Notes: generated by a model not told the origin, from the letters alone. Positions 27,112 to 36,332 are shown, counted from the stretch's first letter. The stretch is DNA of 64,000 nucleotides from Urechidicola croceus (GCA_905181865.1 CAJIZG010000003.1:699001-763000), one strand, 5' to 3'. Translations and numbers: made by a program.

Positions 27112-28308
27112 ATGCCCACAATATCTTCAAAAGGAAAATTAATGCCAGCGTCACCAATTAGAAAGTTGACTCCGTTTGCTAGAAAAGCTGAAAAAAAAAA
27201 TATTAAAGTTTATCATTTAAACATTGGTCAGCCAGATATAAAAACTCCACAAATTGCCTTAGATGCAGTAAAGAATAATGATATTGAAATATTGTCATAT
27301 GGCCAATCAGAAGGAACGGATGGTTACCGTTCAAAATTGGCTAATTATTATCATAAGCAGCATATCGAAGTAGAAAAAGAAGACATTATTGTAACTACCG
27401 GTGGCTCCGAGGCCCTGTTGTTCGCGCTAAATACGATAGCAGACCCGGGTGATGAAATTATTGTTCCAGAACCTTTTTACGCAAATTACACTGCATTTGC
27501 TGTAGGAAGTGGATTAAAGGTAGTACCTGTTATATGCAGTATTGAAAACGGATTCGCGCTTCCAGACATATCTGAATTCGAAAAACTTATTAACAAAAAA
27601 ACCAAAGCTATTTTAATTTGTAATCCAGGAAATCCAACGGGTTATTTGTATTCAAAAGATGAAATAGAAAAATTAGCTGAAATTGTAAAAAAGAATGATC
27701 TTTTTTTAATTTCAGACGAAGTGTACCGTGAGTTCGTATATGATGATGATATTCAACATCATTCTATTTTACATGATTTTGGCCTAGAGAACCACGCGAT
27801 CATGATCGATTCTGTTTCTAAAAGATACAGTATGTGCGGTGCTAGAATAGGTTGTTTGGTTTCAAAAAACAAAGACGTTATTAATACTGTATTAAAATTT
27901 GCTCAATCCAGATTAAGCCCTCCAACCTATGCGCAAATTGCAAGTGAAGCGGCACTAGATACTCCTTTAGAATATTTTAAAGAAATCAATGCAGAATATA
28001 AAGAGCGAAGGGATACCCTTATAAATGAATTACAAAAGATTGATGGCGTAATTGTTTCTATACCAAAAGGTGCCTTTTATTGCCTCGTTCAGTTACCTAT
28101 TCCCGATTCAGAAAATTTTGCTGTATGGATGCTAGATGAATTTGAAGATAATAAGGAAACCATAATGGTGGCACCTGCAGCAGGGTTTTACTCAACTCCT
28201 GGAAAGGGTGAAAATCAAATTCGAATTGCCTATGTATTAAATAAAGAAAGTTTAATTCGTTCGGTTGAAATTCTTAAAATTGCACTAGAAAAATACAAAA
28301 ATCGCTAA
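27112..28308 (+). CDS. PLP-dependent class I/II aminotransferase (aspartate aminotransferase-like)
   Basis: A 398-residue fold-type I aminotransferase. It has LNIGQPDIKTP near the N terminus, TTGGSEALLFALN (cofactor phosphate), ICNPGNPTGYLYSKDEI, ISDEVYREFVY, the Schiff-base Lys in IDSVSKRYSMCGARIG and the C-terminal Arg in NQIRIAYV. This pattern belongs to the broad I-gamma aspartate/aromatic aminotransferase group; the amino acid used cannot be assigned. The stop codon is directly followed by the TTG of murB, so the two are cotranscribed. Confidence 0.92.
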   Translation: MPTISSKGKLMPASPIRKLTPFARKAEKKNIKVYHLNIGQPDIKTPQIALDAVKNNDIEILSYGQSEGTDGYRSKLANYYHKQHIEVEKEDIIVTTGGSEALLFALNTIADPGDEIIVPEPFYANYTAFAVGSGLKVVPVICSIENGFALPDISEFEKLINKKTKAILICNPGNPTGYLYSKDEIEKLAEIVKKNDLFLISDEVYREFVYDDDIQHHSILHDFGLENHAIMIDSVSKRYSMCGARIGCLVSKNKDVINTVLKFAQSRLSPPTYAQIASEAALDTPLEYFKEINAEYKERRDTLINELQKIDGVIVSIPKGAFYCLVQLPIPDSENFAVWMLDEFEDNKETIMVAPAAGFYSTPGKGENQIRIAYVLNKESLIRSVEILKIALEKYKNR

Positions 28309-29319
28309 TTGATTATTCAGCATCATATATCTTTAAAAAACTACAATACCTTTGGGATTAATGCATATGCTTCTAAGTTTCTAACCATTAATTCCGTAAA
28401 TGAATTACGTGAAATTTTAGCCAAAGAATCTGATGTTTTTTTGTTGAGTGGTGGTAGCAATATGCTTCTATTAAATAATATTGAAAAATTAGTTTTACAT
28501 ATCAATATAAAAGGAATTGAAGTTGTTAAAGAAGATGACTCTCATGCTTACGTTAAAGTTGAATCAGGAGAAAACTGGCATGATTTTGTACTTTGGTGTA
28601 TTGAAAACGATCTTGGTGGATTGGAAAATTTATCACTAATTCCTGGAAATGTTGGCACAAGTCCAATTCAAAATATTGGTGCTTACGGTGTAGAAATAAA
28701 AGATTGCTTTTACCAGTTAAAAGCCATTGAAATTTTAACTGGTAATAGGTGTATCTTTGATAAACCTGAATGTGATTTTGGGTATCGAAACTCTGTTTTC
28801 AAAAACAGTTTAAAAGGAAAATACGTTATCACGTCTGTAATTTACAAATTAACAAAAACCAACCATAAATTAAATTATTCCTACGGAGCCATTCAATCTG
28901 AATTAGATAGTCGAGGAATAACGGCACCAACAATCAAGAATATTTCTGATTGTATTATCGACATTAGAAATAGTAAACTTCCCAATCCAAAAGAAATTGG
29001 AAATAGCGGAAGTTTCTTCAAGAATCCCGTAATCTCAACTAAAGCCTTTAATCAACTTAAGTCACAATATCCAAATATTCCTTCTTACGTAATTTCTGAC
29101 TCAGAATTTAAAGTTCCAGCAGGCTGGCTCATTGAACAAAGTGGATTTAAAGGGAAACGATTTGGTGATGCTGGAGTTCATGCAAAGCAAGCTCTAGTTC
29201 TTGTAAACCATGGAAATGCTACTGGAAAGGAGATTTATGAATTGGCTCAAAATATTCAGAAAAAAATCAAACAAGACTTTCAAATTGATCTTGAAATTGA
29301 AGTCAATGTACTATCATAA
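28309..29319 (+). CDS. murB: UDP-N-acetylenolpyruvoylglucosamine reductase
   Basis: A 336-residue FAD-dependent enzyme that reduces UDP-GlcNAc-enolpyruvate to UDP-MurNAc in peptidoglycan synthesis. Motifs: NYNTFGINAYA, FLLSGGSNMLLLN (FAD), LIPGNVGTSPIQNIGAYG, the catalytic Ser in NSGSFFKNP, and GWLIEQSGFKGKRFGDAGVH. Residue YRNSVFK indicates the type I MurB layout. The start is a TTG immediately after the aminotransferase stop codon; an in-frame ATG early in the protein would remove the conserved N-terminal segment. Confidence 0.95.
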   Translation: MIIQHHISLKNYNTFGINAYASKFLTINSVNELREILAKESDVFLLSGGSNMLLLNNIEKLVLHINIKGIEVVKEDDSHAYVKVESGENWHDFVLWCIENDLGGLENLSLIPGNVGTSPIQNIGAYGVEIKDCFYQLKAIEILTGNRCIFDKPECDFGYRNSVFKNSLKGKYVITSVIYKLTKTNHKLNYSYGAIQSELDSRGITAPTIKNISDCIIDIRNSKLPNPKEIGNSGSFFKNPVISTKAFNQLKSQYPNIPSYVISDSEFKVPAGWLIEQSGFKGKRFGDAGVHAKQALVLVNHGNATGKEIYELAQNIQKKIKQDFQIDLEIEVNVLS

Positions 29320-29618
29320 ATAACCTAATTTATGTACTTTCTATTATCTCTATATCTATACAATCCTTTAGTTCAAAAAGGCTATAAAAATCGAACTCTT
29401 TCTTAGATTTAGGACTATTTTTTTAAACTTAAGGTTTCCTGTACTTCCTTCAAGTAACACTCGTCCTTTTCATATATCATATAAAAAGAAATCGTCTTAA
29501 GACAATCAAGAGCATCATTCGTATTTGAAATGTGGAATTTATCCTTACATCCATTTTCAGGATAAAAATCATATTTTCCAGAAGAAAATTAGACTTTAAT
29601 CGGACTCTATTTTAAACC
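29320..29618. other. Intergenic region with unrecognised coding fragment
   Basis: On the minus strand, 29415-29589 is open for 58 codons without a start codon (KYDFYPENGCKDKFHISN, then IYEKDECYLKEVQETL). It looks like the C-terminal part of a lost protein. No hairpin or other structure of note was seen. Confidence 0.35.
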
Positions 29619-29846
29619 TTAACCTATTAAGACCAATAATTCTCGAAAAGCACTAGGAGAAAACACTTCAATCTTATTTCCTTCTGTAAGGATTAAGTTT
29701 TTTACATTTTCAAATATCTTCCAAGCTTCATTACTTGAAATTCCAGAACTTCGATCACTTCCAGAATTCGGATCAATATAGTACGCCAAATTCTTCTTAG
29801 AAATTTTACGATTTCCCTCTAAAGGATAAATTTCCTTAGAATTCAC
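29619..29846 (-). pseudogene. N-terminal fragment of a right-handed beta-helix (polysaccharide lyase-like) protein
   Basis: The 75-codon reading AYYIDPNSGSDRSSGISSNE followed by AWKIFENVKNLIL...GNKIEVFSPSAFRELLVL matches the start of secreted parallel beta-helix enzymes (consensus YYVDPxxGxDxNxGTSxxxAWKxxxxVNxxxLxPGDxI). It stops at 29619 where several hundred residues should follow, and there is no signal peptide at its start. It is a truncated remnant beside the GH20 gene and may have belonged to a carbohydrate-degradation locus. Confidence 0.65.
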
Positions 29847-29890
29847 TAAACATTCTAGTTAGAACCGGGTATCGAGTGCTCTTCCGTCAG

Positions 29891-31990
29891 TTATTGTTTT
29901 AAGTTCGATTTTGAATAATACTCAACAATACCATTATCTATTTTCTCTAACATTAACATCTCAGCATAAAACTGCCAATCGAAAGAAGTAGTTTGATTTG
30001 CTAAATGCACATGATGATCTTGATCTAAAATATAATCAGAAGGCTTCGTCAAATTTCGAGTTTTTCCATACACCAATTCAAATTGCTTTCTCATGTCCGT
30101 ATATTCTTTCTTAAGTTCTTTAAGAGCATTCAATGTTTTTTTCTCCTCTACACCTGGCTTAGAATTATCGTATGCTTTTAAACTCAATAAAATATTCGTT
30201 CCAAACCTTACTAATTCATTTACCTGTTCATAAACTTCTAAAGAATACACATTCCTTTTTGCGCTCAATTTCATAGCAGTAATTTTCTTTGAAACAAGAG
30301 ACGTCTTTTTCATTACAGAAGTTGCTTCCATTAATCTCTTTTCATATTTAGCGCTCCATTCACCTTTTTTATTTTTATCCGGGAATTCAATTACCAATGT
30401 ATTCAATGGATCTTTCTTAGACTGCAAGTGATTTCTTTGATTTCCTTTTAACAAAGCATTCTTCCAAAACCTAACAGGGCCTTCTAAATTATCAATAAAT
30501 GAATTTTCACTCGAAGCTATTGTATTTGCAAACTCTCTATGTCTGTAGGCCGCTTTAATCGCATTTTTCGTTCGTTTATCACCTGTCCATGTATATTCAG
30601 AAAAAGCAATAATTCCACGCATATACAACTCGAAATGCGGAGAATCATCATCCCAAAGTGTAAGCAATAAACCGTTTAAATTATTTTTTATAGAAGAATT
30701 CGCAAACGCTCTAATATTATCCATATTACTTTCTTCCTGTGGCATCAGCACCCATCTTGTTTGTCCTGCAGTGGCGCCCATTACTTGCATGCCATGACTG
30801 CGGAACCAATTCATTGCTTTCTCATTTCCAATAGCCTCTGAAGAATCATAATTCCATCTCATATAAATACAATTCTTAGGAAAACGATCTAAAAACTTCA
30901 ATAGTTTATGTTCATTTTCTTCCCAAACTTTATCTACCTCTTCTGCTGTTAATTTAGTATCAAACATTGCTTTATAAACACCGGCCTGCTTTAAAGGCAT
31001 ATCATCCCAAAATATTGGAATTCTATTATTTTCCTTAGCAAACTTGCAGACTTTATCTAACCAAATCAACTGCAATTCTAAAGGGCTTTTCGCACTTCCT
31101 CTTCCAGTTGTATGTACCTCATCACCTCCAATATGTAAATATTTTCCGTGTGGGGTTGCTTTCATAGCATCTCTATACAAATCAAATTGAACTTCATACG
31201 TTTCAGGATCTAACGGATTGTACTCCCAATCTCTTTCTGGATCATCACGCAAATGCTTGTATTTCTCATGCTTTAACACAAAAGAGGAATGTCCTAATCC
31301 CTGAATTAGCGGGCTTATTTCAATATTTCTTTCCATCGCATAATCACTCAATTTTTTCCACTCATCAATACTTAATGCATCTTTAGAACCAATTCCTGGT
31401 TGAAGTTCATACTGGATTTTATCTTCCAATTCAGCAATGATTGCGTTCACCTTGTAACCTGCCATTTTATCAATTAGATCATAATAGTAGGACGTTTTCT
31501 GAATGTGATGCTTAACATCTAGATGAATTGCTCTATAAGAAAGCATTGGATAATCGGTAATCGCACAAAGTGGTAGATTTACATCTTGATCTTTTGCATC
31601 TTGAAGCAATTGCTCCAAGGTTCTAAAACCATAAAACACACCTTCCGTATCTTTACCAACAATCGTAATTTTACTATTCTCAATTTTCAGGGTATACCCC
31701 TCGTTCTTAACATCTAAAGAGGCATCAATTTTAAATTCTATTTGAGCTTTAGAAGCATTATCCTCTTCGTTGATATTCCCAACTAGATCGCCAAGAACTG
31801 GTAGCTCAACATTATCATGTGCAAAATAACTTTTAACCTCGTCGTACTTCAAATGACTTGAACCTTCTATAGACAGTTCCTGTGGAAATGGCAATAGATC
31901 GAACACCCCTAATTTTTGAACGGATGATGGTGTGCAGGAAACAACTAGAGTAAACAATCCTAAAAGAGTAAAATTTAATAGTTTTCTCAT
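29891..31990 (-). CDS. Family 20 glycoside hydrolase (beta-N-acetylhexosaminidase) lipoprotein
   Basis: A 699-residue lipoprotein (signal ending LFTLVVSCTP). The N-terminal GH20b-like domain (~30-145, LLPFPQELSIEG) is followed by the TIM-barrel catalytic domain (~150-480). That domain has LSYRAIHLDVKHHIQ, LIQGLGH and the catalytic Asp-Glu pair in YLHIGGDEVHTTGRG. The C-terminal ~200 residues are helical with coiled-coil character. The expected reaction is removal of terminal GlcNAc/GalNAc from glycans or chitin/murein oligosaccharides at the cell envelope. It is a single-gene unit next to a truncated beta-helix gene. Confidence 0.93.
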   Translation of the reverse strand: MRKLLNFTLLGLFTLVVSCTPSSVQKLGVFDLLPFPQELSIEGSSHLKYDEVKSYFAHDNVELPVLGDLVGNINEEDNASKAQIEFKIDASLDVKNEGYTLKIENSKITIVGKDTEGVFYGFRTLEQLLQDAKDQDVNLPLCAITDYPMLSYRAIHLDVKHHIQKTSYYYDLIDKMAGYKVNAIIAELEDKIQYELQPGIGSKDALSIDEWKKLSDYAMERNIEISPLIQGLGHSSFVLKHEKYKHLRDDPERDWEYNPLDPETYEVQFDLYRDAMKATPHGKYLHIGGDEVHTTGRGSAKSPLELQLIWLDKVCKFAKENNRIPIFWDDMPLKQAGVYKAMFDTKLTAEEVDKVWEENEHKLLKFLDRFPKNCIYMRWNYDSSEAIGNEKAMNWFRSHGMQVMGATAGQTRWVLMPQEESNMDNIRAFANSSIKNNLNGLLLTLWDDDSPHFELYMRGIIAFSEYTWTGDKRTKNAIKAAYRHREFANTIASSENSFIDNLEGPVRFWKNALLKGNQRNHLQSKKDPLNTLVIEFPDKNKKGEWSAKYEKRLMEATSVMKKTSLVSKKITAMKLSAKRNVYSLEVYEQVNELVRFGTNILLSLKAYDNSKPGVEEKKTLNALKELKKEYTDMRKQFELVYGKTRNLTKPSDYILDQDHHVHLANQTTSFDWQFYAEMLMLEKIDNGIVEYYSKSNLKQ

Positions 31991-32110
31991 GATAAATGAA
32001 TTTTTAAAGATATTTGTTACGTTTAATTGAATAGCGAATTTAACCCATTAATTTTAATAGTCAAAACTTAAATTGAGACATCTAAAGTGGATTGATCTTT
32101 CAAAATCTAC

Positions 32111-32118
32111 TATCTTTG
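32111..32118 (+). promoter_or_regulatory. -7 box (TATCTTTG) with upstream TTG for the 32227 transcription unit
   Basis: An exact TAnnTTTG match. A TTGATC lies with a 19-base gap upstream, the usual -33/-7 distance in Bacteroidota. It predicts a leader of about 100 bases, which holds a 10-codon open frame (starting at 32191) of unknown relevance. Confidence 0.65.
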
Positions 32119-32226
32119 CAAAACCATTTAATTAACTTCTTTTAGTACAGGGTTTATTTATTTATAACCATTAAGAAACAGGGATTGATTAATGATCGTT
32201 GAGAACTTTAAAAGTATACATTAATC

Positions 32227-32412
32227 ATGAAATTAATATTTATCACAATAGGATTGTTAGCCTTAGCAGTTGCAGGAATTGCAATTAAAATTTGGGCCAA
32301 AAAGAATGGTGAATTCGCTGGAACTTGCGCAAGTCAAAATCCAGTATTAAATGACACAGGAGAACCTTGTGGGTTTTGTGGTAAAATGCCTGTAAATTGC
32401 GAAAATAAATAG
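32227..32412 (+). CDS. Small single-pass membrane protein
   Basis: A 61-residue protein with an N-terminal membrane helix (LIFITIGLLALAVAGIAI), then a short polar part with Cys residues in FAGTCASQNP, PCGFCGKMP and NCENK. Small proteins of this form are widespread in Flavobacteriaceae and are annotated only as membrane or secreted proteins; the cysteines may bind a metal or form disulfides. It is the first gene of a tight run, with only 3 bases to the glycosyltransferase gene. Confidence 0.78.
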   Translation: MKLIFITIGLLALAVAGIAIKIWAKKNGEFAGTCASQNPVLNDTGEPCGFCGKMPVNCENK

Positions 32413-32415
32413 TAA

Positions 32416-33525
32416 ATGCTTTATGTATTATATACGTTTATAGCGGCTTTTAGTATTCAACTTATTTACTACCTTCTTATTTTTAGTAGGGTTTATTTTA
32501 TAAAACCTGCCGAAGTTACTTTGAATTCATTTCCCACATCAGTATTACTATGCGCAAGAAATGAAAGCGAAAATTTAGACAGAATTTTACCACTACTATT
32601 AGCACAAAACTACCCTGATTTTGAACTAGTTCTAATTAATGACGGTTCGTTCGACGACACTTTAGAAAAATTCAAAGCCTTTAAACTTAAGAATAATACC
32701 ACCCACAATATTAAAATTGTAGATGTAATCGAGAATGAAAACTTTTGGGGAAATAAAAAATATGCTTTATCTCTTGGAATTAAGGCTGCCTCTTTTGAAC
32801 AGCTACTTTTTATTGATGCAGATTGCATACCGCTATCAGAAAAATGGATAGCTGAAATCGTTCAAAACTTCAAGGATGACATAGAAATTGTTCTAGGTTA
32901 TGGAGCTCATGATAAAGTAAAACATTCACTATTCAATAAATTACTGCGATTCGAAACACTTTATACAGCCATACAATATTTTTCATATGCCAAAATTGGA
33001 ATACCCTACATGGGCGTTGGAAGAAACTTAGCTTATAAAAAATCATTGTTTTTTAAATCTAACGGCTTTGCAAAGCATATGCATATAAAATCTGGTGATG
33101 ATGATTTATTCATAAATCAAAATGCAACGAGAAAAAATATAGCGCTTGCAATTTCACATGAAAGCTTCACTAGTTCTCTCCCTAAAAAGGATTTAATTAA
33201 ATGGATTAGTCAAAAAAGAAGACATATTTCAACTGCAGATCAATATAAATTTATTCACAAATTTTTACTAGGCCTTTCTTACATTTCACAATTATTCTTT
33301 TGGATATTTGCTTCTGTCCTCCTGATTTTAAATTACAACTTCATTCTAATTACAACTATTATTGTTGTACGGATATTCATCCAATATCTAATAATCGGAT
33401 TCTCGGCAAACAAATTAAAGGAAAAAGATCTCATATTTTGGATTCCATTTTTCGAAATATTTTTGATTTGCGTACAATTGTATATCTTTATACAAAATAA
33501 AATTTCAAAACCCACACATTGGTAG
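32416..33525 (+). CDS. Membrane-associated family 2 glycosyltransferase
   Basis: A 369-residue protein with one N-terminal membrane helix (~1-25). The GT-A catalytic domain (~40-260) has SVLLCARNESEN, LVLINDGSFDDT, LLFIDADCIPLS (DxD) and the W(I)SQKRRH motif (QxxRW-like). Two or three C-terminal membrane helices follow (~290-360). This is the layout of processive or membrane-bound GT2 enzymes; the donor and acceptor are unknown. It precedes an ECF sigma factor gene by 5 bases. Confidence 0.88.
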   Translation: MLYVLYTFIAAFSIQLIYYLLIFSRVYFIKPAEVTLNSFPTSVLLCARNESENLDRILPLLLAQNYPDFELVLINDGSFDDTLEKFKAFKLKNNTTHNIKIVDVIENENFWGNKKYALSLGIKAASFEQLLFIDADCIPLSEKWIAEIVQNFKDDIEIVLGYGAHDKVKHSLFNKLLRFETLYTAIQYFSYAKIGIPYMGVGRNLAYKKSLFFKSNGFAKHMHIKSGDDDLFINQNATRKNIALAISHESFTSSLPKKDLIKWISQKRRHISTADQYKFIHKFLLGLSYISQLFFWIFASVLLILNYNFILITTIIVVRIFIQYLIIGFSANKLKEKDLIFWIPFFEIFLICVQLYIFIQNKISKPTHW

Positions 33526-33530
33526 TCACT

Positions 33531-34085
33531 ATGGCCAATAAAGAAGACATTCAAAAAATTATTGAGGACGCTAGAATCGGTAAAGAAAGTGCTTTTAAAA
33601 AACTTTTAAATACCTATTGGAGTGATGTTTACCGTTTTCAAGTTTCAAAAACTAATAATGAAGATGATGCTGAGGACATCACCATCAAAACATTTGCAAG
33701 GGCCTTTGACAAAATAGACTTATACGATGATAACTACAATTTTAAAACGTGGCTTATCTCAATTTCTAAAAATATCTTTATTGATTCCGTGCGAGGTCAA
33801 AAAAATGTGACACTCTCTATTCATAAGGAGAACTCTGAGGCTTATAATATCTCCGATCTAGAACCTACCCCTGAAGATAAAATTATTATTGAACAAAATT
33901 TAGCGGAACTTTTAGGATATATCAAACAACTAAAACCGGCACATCAAGAAATTATCAATTTACGGTATTTTCAGGAATTGAGTTATAAAGAGATTGCTTT
34001 AACCATGAATGAACCTATGAGTTCTATTAAAGTAAAACTACTTAGAGCAAAAAGAATTCTATCAAACATAATCCATAATAAATGA
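33531..34085 (+). CDS. ECF-type RNA polymerase sigma factor
   Basis: 184 residues from ATG 33531; a TTG at 33519 would overlap the glycosyltransferase end and is less likely. Region 2 (~20-90) has DAEDITIKTFARAFDKI and FKTWLISISKNIFIDSVR. Region 4 (~125-180) has LKPAHQEIINLRYFQELSYK and an HTH. No anti-sigma gene (FecR or zinc-finger type) is adjacent. Its stop overlaps the start of the transporter gene (ATGA), so the two are translationally coupled. Confidence 0.92.
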   Translation: MANKEDIQKIIEDARIGKESAFKKLLNTYWSDVYRFQVSKTNNEDDAEDITIKTFARAFDKIDLYDDNYNFKTWLISISKNIFIDSVRGQKNVTLSIHKENSEAYNISDLEPTPEDKIIIEQNLAELLGYIKQLKPAHQEIINLRYFQELSYKEIALTMNEPMSSIKVKLLRAKRILSNIIHNK

Positions 34086-35293
34086 TTAAAAAATTAAAAT
34101 CTCTTGGGCCTGGCCTATTATTTGCTGGCGCTGCCATTGGCGTTTCGCATTTAGTACAATCAACAAGAGCTGGGGCTGATTTTGGTTTTGGCCTACTATG
34201 GGCCTTGATACTGGTACATTTATTCAAATATCCTTTTTTCCAATACGGACCGAGATATGCCGCTTCAACAGGTGAAAGTTTACTTGACGGTTATAAAAAA
34301 TTAGGGAAAGGTGTTCTTATCGCCTATTTCATACTGAATCTTGTAACTATGTTTACCATACAAGCAGCAATTACTATTGTTACGGCTGGACTTGCAATTA
34401 ATTTATTTGGATTAACGGATGACTTAGTTACTTGGAGTATTATTATAACCATTATTGGAATTGTCATTTTATTGGTTGGAAAGTATAAACTACTAGATAA
34501 TCTTATAAAGATTATAATTCTAACTTTAACTATTTCCACTATTTTTGCAGTTCTAGTAGCCATATTTAACGCAGAAGGATCTTTTTCATTCGTTCAAATA
34601 CTTCCAACTGAAAGTATTGAAATAGGATTTCTAATAGCGTTTTTAGGATGGATGCCGGGTCCTTTAGATCTTTCTATATGGCACTCTCTTTGGGCCGTAG
34701 AAAAGAAAAAAGATACAGATTTCGACACTAAAAAGAGTATTCTTGATTTTAATATAGGTTATTTCGGTACCCTATTTTTAGGAGTTTGTTTTATTACATT
34801 AGGAGCCTTAGTAATGTATGGGTCTGGAGAAACTTTTAGTAATAGCGCAGGAACCTTTGCAGGACAACTCATCAACTTATATACAAATACCATAGGAGAT
34901 ACGATGTATATTGTAATTGGAATTGCCGCTTTCACCACGATGTTTAGTACAACATTAACCATATTAGATGCATCTCCTAGAGCTATGACACATACAGTAA
35001 AATTACTATTCAATAAAGGAAGTAGTAAGGTGTATTGGTTTTGGATTCTTTTGCTAAGTGTAGGTACCATTTTAATTTTGAACTTTTTTCTTTCAGAAAT
35101 GGGCACTTTAATTAAAATTGCCACAATACTTTCATTTTTAACGGCTCCTTTTTATGCTATTATCAACTTCGTTCTAATTTCTGGAAAACACACACCGCCA
35201 GAATGGAGACCTTCTTTTAAAATGAAAATATTAAGTTATTTTGGTATTATTTTCTTAATCGGATTTAGTGCTTGGTATCTCCTGAATTTGTAA
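34082..35293 (+). CDS. Nramp-like membrane transporter with non-canonical metal-site motifs
   Basis: A 403-residue polytopic membrane protein (about 11 helices). It is recognisable as the Nramp/SLC11 fold by SLGPGLLFAGAAIGVSHLVQ at helix 1, QYGPRYAASTGESLLDGY after helix 2, and FLGWMPGPLDLSIWHSL at helix 6. The canonical manganese/iron-binding DPGN of helix 1 is absent (GAAIGVS instead), and the helix 6 MPH is MPG. Metal transport of the classical kind is therefore doubtful. It overlaps the sigma factor gene by 4 bases, and lipA follows after 22 bases. Confidence 0.8.
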   Translation: MIKKLKSLGPGLLFAGAAIGVSHLVQSTRAGADFGFGLLWALILVHLFKYPFFQYGPRYAASTGESLLDGYKKLGKGVLIAYFILNLVTMFTIQAAITIVTAGLAINLFGLTDDLVTWSIIITIIGIVILLVGKYKLLDNLIKIIILTLTISTIFAVLVAIFNAEGSFSFVQILPTESIEIGFLIAFLGWMPGPLDLSIWHSLWAVEKKKDTDFDTKKSILDFNIGYFGTLFLGVCFITLGALVMYGSGETFSNSAGTFAGQLINLYTNTIGDTMYIVIGIAAFTTMFSTTLTILDASPRAMTHTVKLLFNKGSSKVYWFWILLLSVGTILILNFFLSEMGTLIKIATILSFLTAPFYAIINFVLISGKHTPPEWRPSFKMKILSYFGIIFLIGFSAWYLLNL

Positions 35294-35315
35294 GTTTGTC
35301 CTTCAAATGTTTTAG

Positions 35316-36182
35316 ATGTCAGAACAAGTTGCAATTATAAAAAATAAGAAGCCAAAATGGATCCGTGTAAAATTACCTACTGGTAAAAAATACACCGAAT
35401 TAAGAGGTCTAGTAGACAAGTATAGCCTAAATACAATCTGTGCAAGTGGCAGCTGCCCTAACATGGGAGAGTGCTGGGGAGAAGGTACCGCTACATTCAT
35501 GATTCTTGGGAATACTTGCACACGCTCTTGTGGATTCTGTGGTGTAAAAACTGGAAGACCGGATACTGTAGAATGGGATGAACCAGAAAAGGTGGCGCGT
35601 TCTATAAAATTGATGAAAATCAAGCATGCAGTAATTACCTCTGTAGACCGAGACGATCTAAAAGATGGTGGTTCCATCATTTGGTCTGAAACTGTTAAAG
35701 CTATTAGAAGAGCGAATCCAAACATTACGTTAGAAACTCTAATTCCTGATTTTCAGGAAATTCATAAGAATATTGATCGAATTATTAAAGTAGCTCCAGA
35801 AGTGGTTTCTCATAATGTAGAAACTGTAAGAAGACTAACACGTGAGGTTCGAATCCAAGCAAAATATGATCGTAGCTTAGCGGTACTGAAATATCTAAAG
35901 AAACAAGGAATTCGTAGAACAAAATCTGGAATTATGTTGGGTCTGGGAGAAAAAGAGGATGAAGTTATTCAAACATTGCAAGATTTAGCCGATTCTAAGG
36001 TTGATATTGTTACCATAGGACAATATTTACAACCGAGTAAAAAGCACTTGCCCGTAAAAGAATTTATTACTCCAGAGCAATTTAAAAAATACGAAGAAAT
36101 CGGTCTTAAAATGGGGTTTAGGCATTTAGAAAGCGGCCCATTGGTGCGATCTTCTTACAAAGCTCAAAAACACCTCCTATAA
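35316..36182 (+). CDS. lipA: Lipoyl synthase
   Basis: A 288-residue radical SAM enzyme that inserts two sulfur atoms into octanoyl groups on lipoyl domains. It has the auxiliary cluster Cys motif CASGSCPNMGEC, the radical SAM motif CTRSCGFC, the SVDRDDLKDGG segment, and the C-terminal GPLVRSSYKA Ser ligand. Its products would be the lipoylated E2 domains encoded at the start of this window and other 2-oxo acid dehydrogenases. It is the last gene of the GT2-sigma-transporter-lipA run. Confidence 0.96.
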   Translation: MSEQVAIIKNKKPKWIRVKLPTGKKYTELRGLVDKYSLNTICASGSCPNMGECWGEGTATFMILGNTCTRSCGFCGVKTGRPDTVEWDEPEKVARSIKLMKIKHAVITSVDRDDLKDGGSIIWSETVKAIRRANPNITLETLIPDFQEIHKNIDRIIKVAPEVVSHNVETVRRLTREVRIQAKYDRSLAVLKYLKKQGIRRTKSGIMLGLGEKEDEVIQTLQDLADSKVDIVTIGQYLQPSKKHLPVKEFITPEQFKKYEEIGLKMGFRHLESGPLVRSSYKAQKHLL

Positions 36183-36209
36183 TTATTGTTAAAATATTTT
36201 TTTAAAACA

Positions 36210-36217
36210 AATCTTTG
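36210..36217 (+). promoter_or_regulatory. -7-like box (AATCTTTG) before the first RNA-like element
   Basis: One base from TAnnTTTG (first base A), with a TTG about 20 bases upstream. It is placed so that transcription would start near 36223, shortly before the structured element at 36244. Confidence 0.45.
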
Positions 36218-36222
36218 GCATG

Positions 36223-36332
36223 ATGATTGATAATATATAAATGCAAGGAGGTAGTAGACCTTGTTTTCATACATTAAATGAAAGATTAGTTAAGTTAGTT
36301 TAGCGTCCACCTATTTAGGTGGACGTTTTTTT
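36223..36332 (+). ncRNA. Candidate small structured RNA, copy 1
   Basis: The element begins with a CAAGG...CCTTG hairpin at 36244-36263 (inner sequence AGGTAGTAGA). A TTTCATAC-containing linker and AGTTAAGTTAGTTTA follow, and it ends with a perfect 8-bp terminator hairpin (GTCCACCT/AGGTGGAC, 36305-36324) plus eight T residues. No open reading frame spans it. The 5' hairpin and linker are repeated about 175 bases downstream with substitutions, which supports a conserved RNA rather than chance. It could be a trans-acting small RNA or, less likely, a leader. The family is not identified. Confidence 0.6.
36305..36332 (+). terminator. Strong terminator of RNA-like element 1
   Basis: GTCCACCT/AGGTGGAC stem with an ATTT-type loop and eight T residues. 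Confidence 0.88.

Noticed and set aside
35846-35856. GGTTCGAATCC, like a tRNA T-arm
   Set aside because: It lies within the lipA coding sequence (VRIQ region), and no acceptor or anticodon arm surrounds it.
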